This document shows, piece by piece, positions 13,319 through 16,140 of a stretch of 16,140 nt of DNA. The translations under genes were made by a program, and so were the position numbers. This DNA is from VRUE01 sp036376775. Its GTDB lineage: Bacteria; Actinomycetota; Thermoleophilia; Solirubrobacterales; 70-9. The notes beneath the pieces were generated by a model. That model was not told the origin of the DNA. It ran no database searches and saw only the letters and a program-made list of their open reading frames with translations. Every line of letters starts with the position of its first letter. The first letter of the stretch is position 1. The DNA is taken from assembly GCA_036376775.1 (NCBI GenBank), contig DASUZP010000160.1, forward strand, positions 1 to 16,140. The letters run 5' to 3'.

Positions 13319-13429
13319 GAGCCTATCCGGGAGGGCTGGAACGTCTTGTACTTTTTCTGCGTGTCCGACCTCGGACGGCCGCATGGTGTCTTCAGAAAAA
13401 GTTAAGTGGAAGCCCTCCCGGATAGGCTC
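13319..13429. repeat. 111-bp inverted-repeat element between divergent genes
   Basis: The outer 19 bases are perfect inverted repeats: GAGCCTATCCGGGAGGGCT at 13319-13337 and its reverse complement at 13411-13429. A second pair lies inside: ACTTTTTCTG 13350-13359 and CAGAAAAAGT 13393-13402. The centre has GTCCGA and TCGGAC (13363-13368, 13371-13376). The start codons of both flanking genes lie 5 bp (GTG 13313) and 6 bp (ATG 13436) outside. No obvious target duplication flanks it (GAAA versus CTAC). It may be a MITE-like remnant of an insertion sequence or a mirrored pair of promoters; on either side TAGGCT stands 6-7 bases before the start codon. Confidence 0.8.
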
Positions 13430-13435
13430 CTACGC

Positions 13436-15187
13436 ATGGGCTTCATGCAACCCACTCCACCGCCGTTCGAGTACGCGGAGTGGAAACGCCGCCCGCATCT
13501 GGAGCGGATCAAGGTCCTGGCTCAGGACTGGGCCCTGAACGGCTTCGGCACGCCCAGCTTCGTCTACCTGCTCTACGTCCTCAAGCTCGTCCTCTACGCC
13601 GGCGGGGGGCTGCTGCTGATCTCGGCGACGACCGCGGGCCTGGGCGGCCTCGGTGACCTTGGCGAGTGGTGGACCGAACCGATCGTCTTCCAGAAGGCGG
13701 TGATCTGGACGATGCTCTGGGAGGTGCTCGGACTAGGCGCCGGCTCGCTGCCGCTGACCCTGCGCTTCTCGCCGATGATCGGCGGCGTCCTCTACTGGCT
13801 GCGGCCCGGGACGACGCGGCTGCCACCCTGGCCCGAGCGCGTGCCGCTGACCCGCGGCACGCGGCGCACGCTCTTCGACGTCGCCCTCTACGCAGGGCTG
13901 ATCGCCGCCGCGCTCAACCTGCTGCTCTCCGACGGCATCGATGCGACCGCCGCGACCGCCGGCCGCCTCGATCCGGTCGCGGTCGGCGTGCTTCTCGCCC
14001 TGCTGGTCCTGCTCGGTCTGCGCGACAAGGTCCCCTTCCTCGCCGCCCGCGCCGAGATCTACGGCAATCTCGCGATCATCTTCCTCTTCCCGCTGACCAA
14101 CATGATCGTCGCCGCGCAGTTGGTCTTCGTCTGCATCTGGTGGGGTGCCGCGTCCTCGAAGCTGAACCGTCACTTCCCCTTCGTGGTGACGGTGATGATC
14201 AGCAACACGCCGTGGAACCGCTGGCGGGCGGCGAAGCGGCGCCTCTACCGCGACCACCCCGAAGATCTGCGGCCCTCCTCGCTCGGCGCCCTCACGGCCC
14301 ACCTGGGCACCGTGATGGAGTTCACCCTGCCACTGATCCTGCTCGTCTCCCAGGGCGGCACGATCGGCACGATCGCCGTCGCCGGCATGGTGATCTTCCA
14401 TCTCCACATCCTCTCCACCTTCCCCCTGGCGGTGCCGCTGGAGTGGAACATCTTCATGGTCTTCGGCCTCCTCTTCCTCTTCGGCCACTACGGCGCGACG
14501 CCGTTCTCGACCGTTGACGATCCGCTGCTGCTGGCGATCCTTGCGGTCACCTGCATCGGCCTGCCGGTGCTCGGCAACTTCCGCCCCGACCTCGTCTCCT
14601 TCCTGCCCTCGATGCGCTACTACGCCGGCAACTGGGCGACGAGCCAGTGGCTGTTCCGCAAGGACAGCGGGGCCGAGGCGAAGCTCGACAGCGAGCTGAT
14701 CAAGCCGGCGCCGATCGTCACCGAGCAGCTCGCCAAGTTCTACGACCCGGAGCTGATCGACGTGCTGATCCACAAAGGCCTCGCCTTCCGCTCGATGCAC
14801 TCGCACGGCCGCGCCCTCAACGGTCTCGTCCAGCGGGCTGTGGACGACGTCGAGGACTACGCTGTGCGCGAGGGGGAGCTCGTCGCCGGCGTCGTGCTCG
14901 GCTACAACTTCGGCGACGGTCACTTCCACGACCAGCGCCTGCTGGCTGCGATCCAGGAGCGCTGCCGGTTCGCCCCGGGCGAGGTGCGGGTGGTGGTGCT
15001 CGAGTCCCAGGCGGCACACGTGCAGCGCCAGCGCTACCGGATCTTCGACGCCGCCACAGGCCTGGTCGACGAGGGCTGGGTCAACGTGGCGGATATGGTC
15101 GAACGCCAGCCCTGGCTCGACCAGCGCCCCTTCCCTGTCGAGCCGGTCACGGCTCCGCCGGCTTCGCGGACCGCGTCGCCGGCATGA
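13436..15187 (+). CDS. DUF3556 family multi-pass membrane protein
   Basis: 583 residues, near the size of mycobacterial DUF3556 proteins, which it resembles: ERIKVLAQDWALNGFGTPSF, then EPIVFQKAVIWTMLWEVLGL, YWLRPGTTRLPPWPERVPLTRGT, LGLRDKVPFLAARAEIYGNL, KLNRHFPFVVTVMISNTPWN, FPLAVPLEWNIFMVFGLLFL and SFLPSMRYYAGNWATSQWLF. The first two-thirds hold roughly eight to ten membrane helices; the C-terminal third is soluble. Function is unknown. ATG 13436 is chosen because upstream of it the frame runs through the inverted repeat; TAGGCT 7 bases before suggests a leaderless transcript. ATG 13445 is an alternative. The gene overlaps the next one by four bases (ATGA), so the two are translated together. 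Confidence 0.88.
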   Translation: MGFMQPTPPPFEYAEWKRRPHLERIKVLAQDWALNGFGTPSFVYLLYVLKLVLYAGGGLLLISATTAGLGGLGDLGEWWTEPIVFQKAVIWTMLWEVLGLGAGSLPLTLRFSPMIGGVLYWLRPGTTRLPPWPERVPLTRGTRRTLFDVALYAGLIAAALNLLLSDGIDATAATAGRLDPVAVGVLLALLVLLGLRDKVPFLAARAEIYGNLAIIFLFPLTNMIVAAQLVFVCIWWGAASSKLNRHFPFVVTVMISNTPWNRWRAAKRRLYRDHPEDLRPSSLGALTAHLGTVMEFTLPLILLVSQGGTIGTIAVAGMVIFHLHILSTFPLAVPLEWNIFMVFGLLFLFGHYGATPFSTVDDPLLLAILAVTCIGLPVLGNFRPDLVSFLPSMRYYAGNWATSQWLFRKDSGAEAKLDSELIKPAPIVTEQLAKFYDPELIDVLIHKGLAFRSMHSHGRALNGLVQRAVDDVEDYAVREGELVAGVVLGYNFGDGHFHDQRLLAAIQERCRFAPGEVRVVVLESQAAHVQRQRYRIFDAATGLVDEGWVNVADMVERQPWLDQRPFPVEPVTAPPASRTASPA

Positions 15188-16140
15188 GCGACGCGATCGT
15201 CGTCGGGACCGGTCCCAACGGCCTTTCTGCCGCGGCCACGCTGGCCGCGCAGGGCGTTGACGTAACCGCGATCGAGGCCGCCCCGACGATCGGTGGCGGT
15301 ACCCGCAGCAGCGAACTGACCCTGCCGGGACTGCTGCACGACGACTGTTCGGCAGCACACCCCTTCTCGCCGGGATCGCAGGCGCTCAACTCGCTTGGCC
15401 TCGAGCGGCACGGGTTGGAGTGGGCCTGGGCGGAGATCGACCTCGCGCATCCCCTCGACGATGGCAGCGCCGCCGTGATGCAACGCTCGATCGAGAGCAC
15501 GGCTGCCGGTCTTGGACCCGCCGGACCCGCCTGGAGGCGGCTCTTCGGCTACCCGGCGGAGCATTTCGAGGCGTTCAGCGAGGACGCCATGCGGCCGCTG
15601 CTGCGCCTGCCTCGCCACCCTCTGACCATGGCCCGCTTCGCCCCGGCGGTGCTGCCGGTGTCGCTCCTCGTCCGCCGTCTGCCGACGCCGCAGGCACGGG
15701 CGCTGTTCGGCGGCACCGCCGCCCACTCCTTCAGCCCCTTCTCGCACCCGCTCAGCTCGGCCGTGGGCATGGCACTCACCTGCGCCTGCCACCGCAACGG
15801 CTGGCCGGTCGCCCGCGGCGGCTCACGGGCAATCGCCGACGCGCTCGCCGCGGTCGTGCGCGAGCACGGCGGCAGGATCGAGACCGGCCGGCCGGTGCGC
15901 TCGCTTGACGAGCTGCCGGCCGCCGATGCGGTGATCCTCGACCTCGCTCCGAGCGCGGTCGTCGATATCGCCGGCAAGCGGTTGCCAAGCAGGGTGGCGC
16001 GCGCCTACCGGCGCTATCGGCACGGGCCGGGCGCCTTCAAGGTCGACCTCGCGGTCGAGGGCGGCGTGCCCTGGGCCGACTCGGCGTCGGGGCGGGCGGG
16101 GACGGTGCACGCGATCGGCTCTTTCGAGGAGGTCGCCGTC
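15184..16140 (+). CDS. FAD-dependent oxidoreductase, phytoene-desaturase-like (3' end outside window)
   Basis: 319 codons visible, no stop before the window ends. The N-terminus has the FAD loop VGTGPNGLSAAATLAAQG (7-24) followed by the acidic strand end TAIEAAP and GGGTRSSEL, as in the phytoene desaturase/NAD(P)-dependent amine-oxidase-like group. Later parts (SPGSQALNSLGLERHGLEW; GGTAAHSFSPFSHP; NGWPVARGGSRAIADALAAV) fit the NAD(P)/FAD-dependent oxidoreductase branch related to carotenoid enzymes; the GG-rich loop and the region near VPVARGG bind the cofactor. The substrate is unknown and no carotenoid genes are visible. The start ATG 15184 lies in the ATGA overlap with the DUF3556 stop. 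A shared role with that membrane protein is inferred from coupling alone. Confidence 0.88.
   Translation, partial: MSDAIVVGTGPNGLSAAATLAAQGVDVTAIEAAPTIGGGTRSSELTLPGLLHDDCSAAHPFSPGSQALNSLGLERHGLEWAWAEIDLAHPLDDGSAAVMQRSIESTAAGLGPAGPAWRRLFGYPAEHFEAFSEDAMRPLLRLPRHPLTMARFAPAVLPVSLLVRRLPTPQARALFGGTAAHSFSPFSHPLSSAVGMALTCACHRNGWPVARGGSRAIADALAAVVREHGGRIETGRPVRSLDELPAADAVILDLAPSAVVDIAGKRLPSRVARAYRRYRHGPGAFKVDLAVEGGVPWADSASGRAGTVHAIGSFEEVAV

Noticed and set aside
13319..13429. Intact insertion sequence
   Set aside because: Only 111 bp, with no transposase frame inside.
13733..15358. 541-codon open frame on the minus strand
   Set aside because: Runs antisense through the DUF3556 and desaturase genes; its composition is rich in Arg, Glu, Asp and Gly with no domain pattern, as expected from GC-rich third positions.

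Overview
The window is GC-rich DNA from an actinobacterium, most likely of class Thermoleophilia (Solirubrobacterales or close relatives). Three things suggest this. The secreted protein at 6894-8447 ends in a domain that I recall as common in secreted proteins of that order. The truncated product at the left edge resembles another of its secreted protein families. The other products (EthA-like monooxygenase, DUF3556 and DUF2855 proteins) are typical of actinobacteria. This placement rests on recall of families, not on a search. I found no rRNA, tRNA, CRISPR array or intact transposase.

Layout. 1-207: tail of a secreted protein on +. 226-1017 (-): small integral membrane protein with an internal duplication. 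1303-2556 (-): HAD phosphatase fused to a GNAT acetyltransferase. 2620-3402 (+): short-chain dehydrogenase, divergent from the fusion gene. 3435-3596 (-): C-terminal scrap resembling a methyltransferase. 3671-4399 (+): metallo-beta-lactamase of the N-acyl-homoserine lactonase type. 4400-4673: intergenic stretch with a compact structured transcript candidate, carrying a 16-nt match to the 16S rRNA 3' tail, a mini-ORF, several hairpins and a strong intrinsic terminator. 4674-5705 (-) and 5739-6815 (+): an NAD-dependent epimerase/reductase and a DUF2855 protein, divergent across only 33 bp. 6894-8447 (+): secreted glycine-rich protein.

8535-12441 is a run of five same-strand genes: VOC protein, RibD/DHFR-like reductase, EthA-like flavin monooxygenase, blue copper lipoprotein and flavodoxin-like FMN reductase. 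Most are redox proteins, but only the first two overlap and are clearly coupled. A palindrome just before the monooxygenase looks like a TetR-type operator, although no regulator gene is present. 12438-13313 (-) is a stand-alone 5'-3' exonuclease whose stop codon overlaps that of the FMN reductase. A 111-bp inverted-repeat element fills the gap to the divergent DUF3556 membrane protein (13436-15187), which is coupled by an ATGA overlap to a phytoene-desaturase-like oxidoreductase running off the right edge.

The two most unusual regions are non-coding: the structured transcript at 4464-4675 and the inverted-repeat element at 13319-13429.
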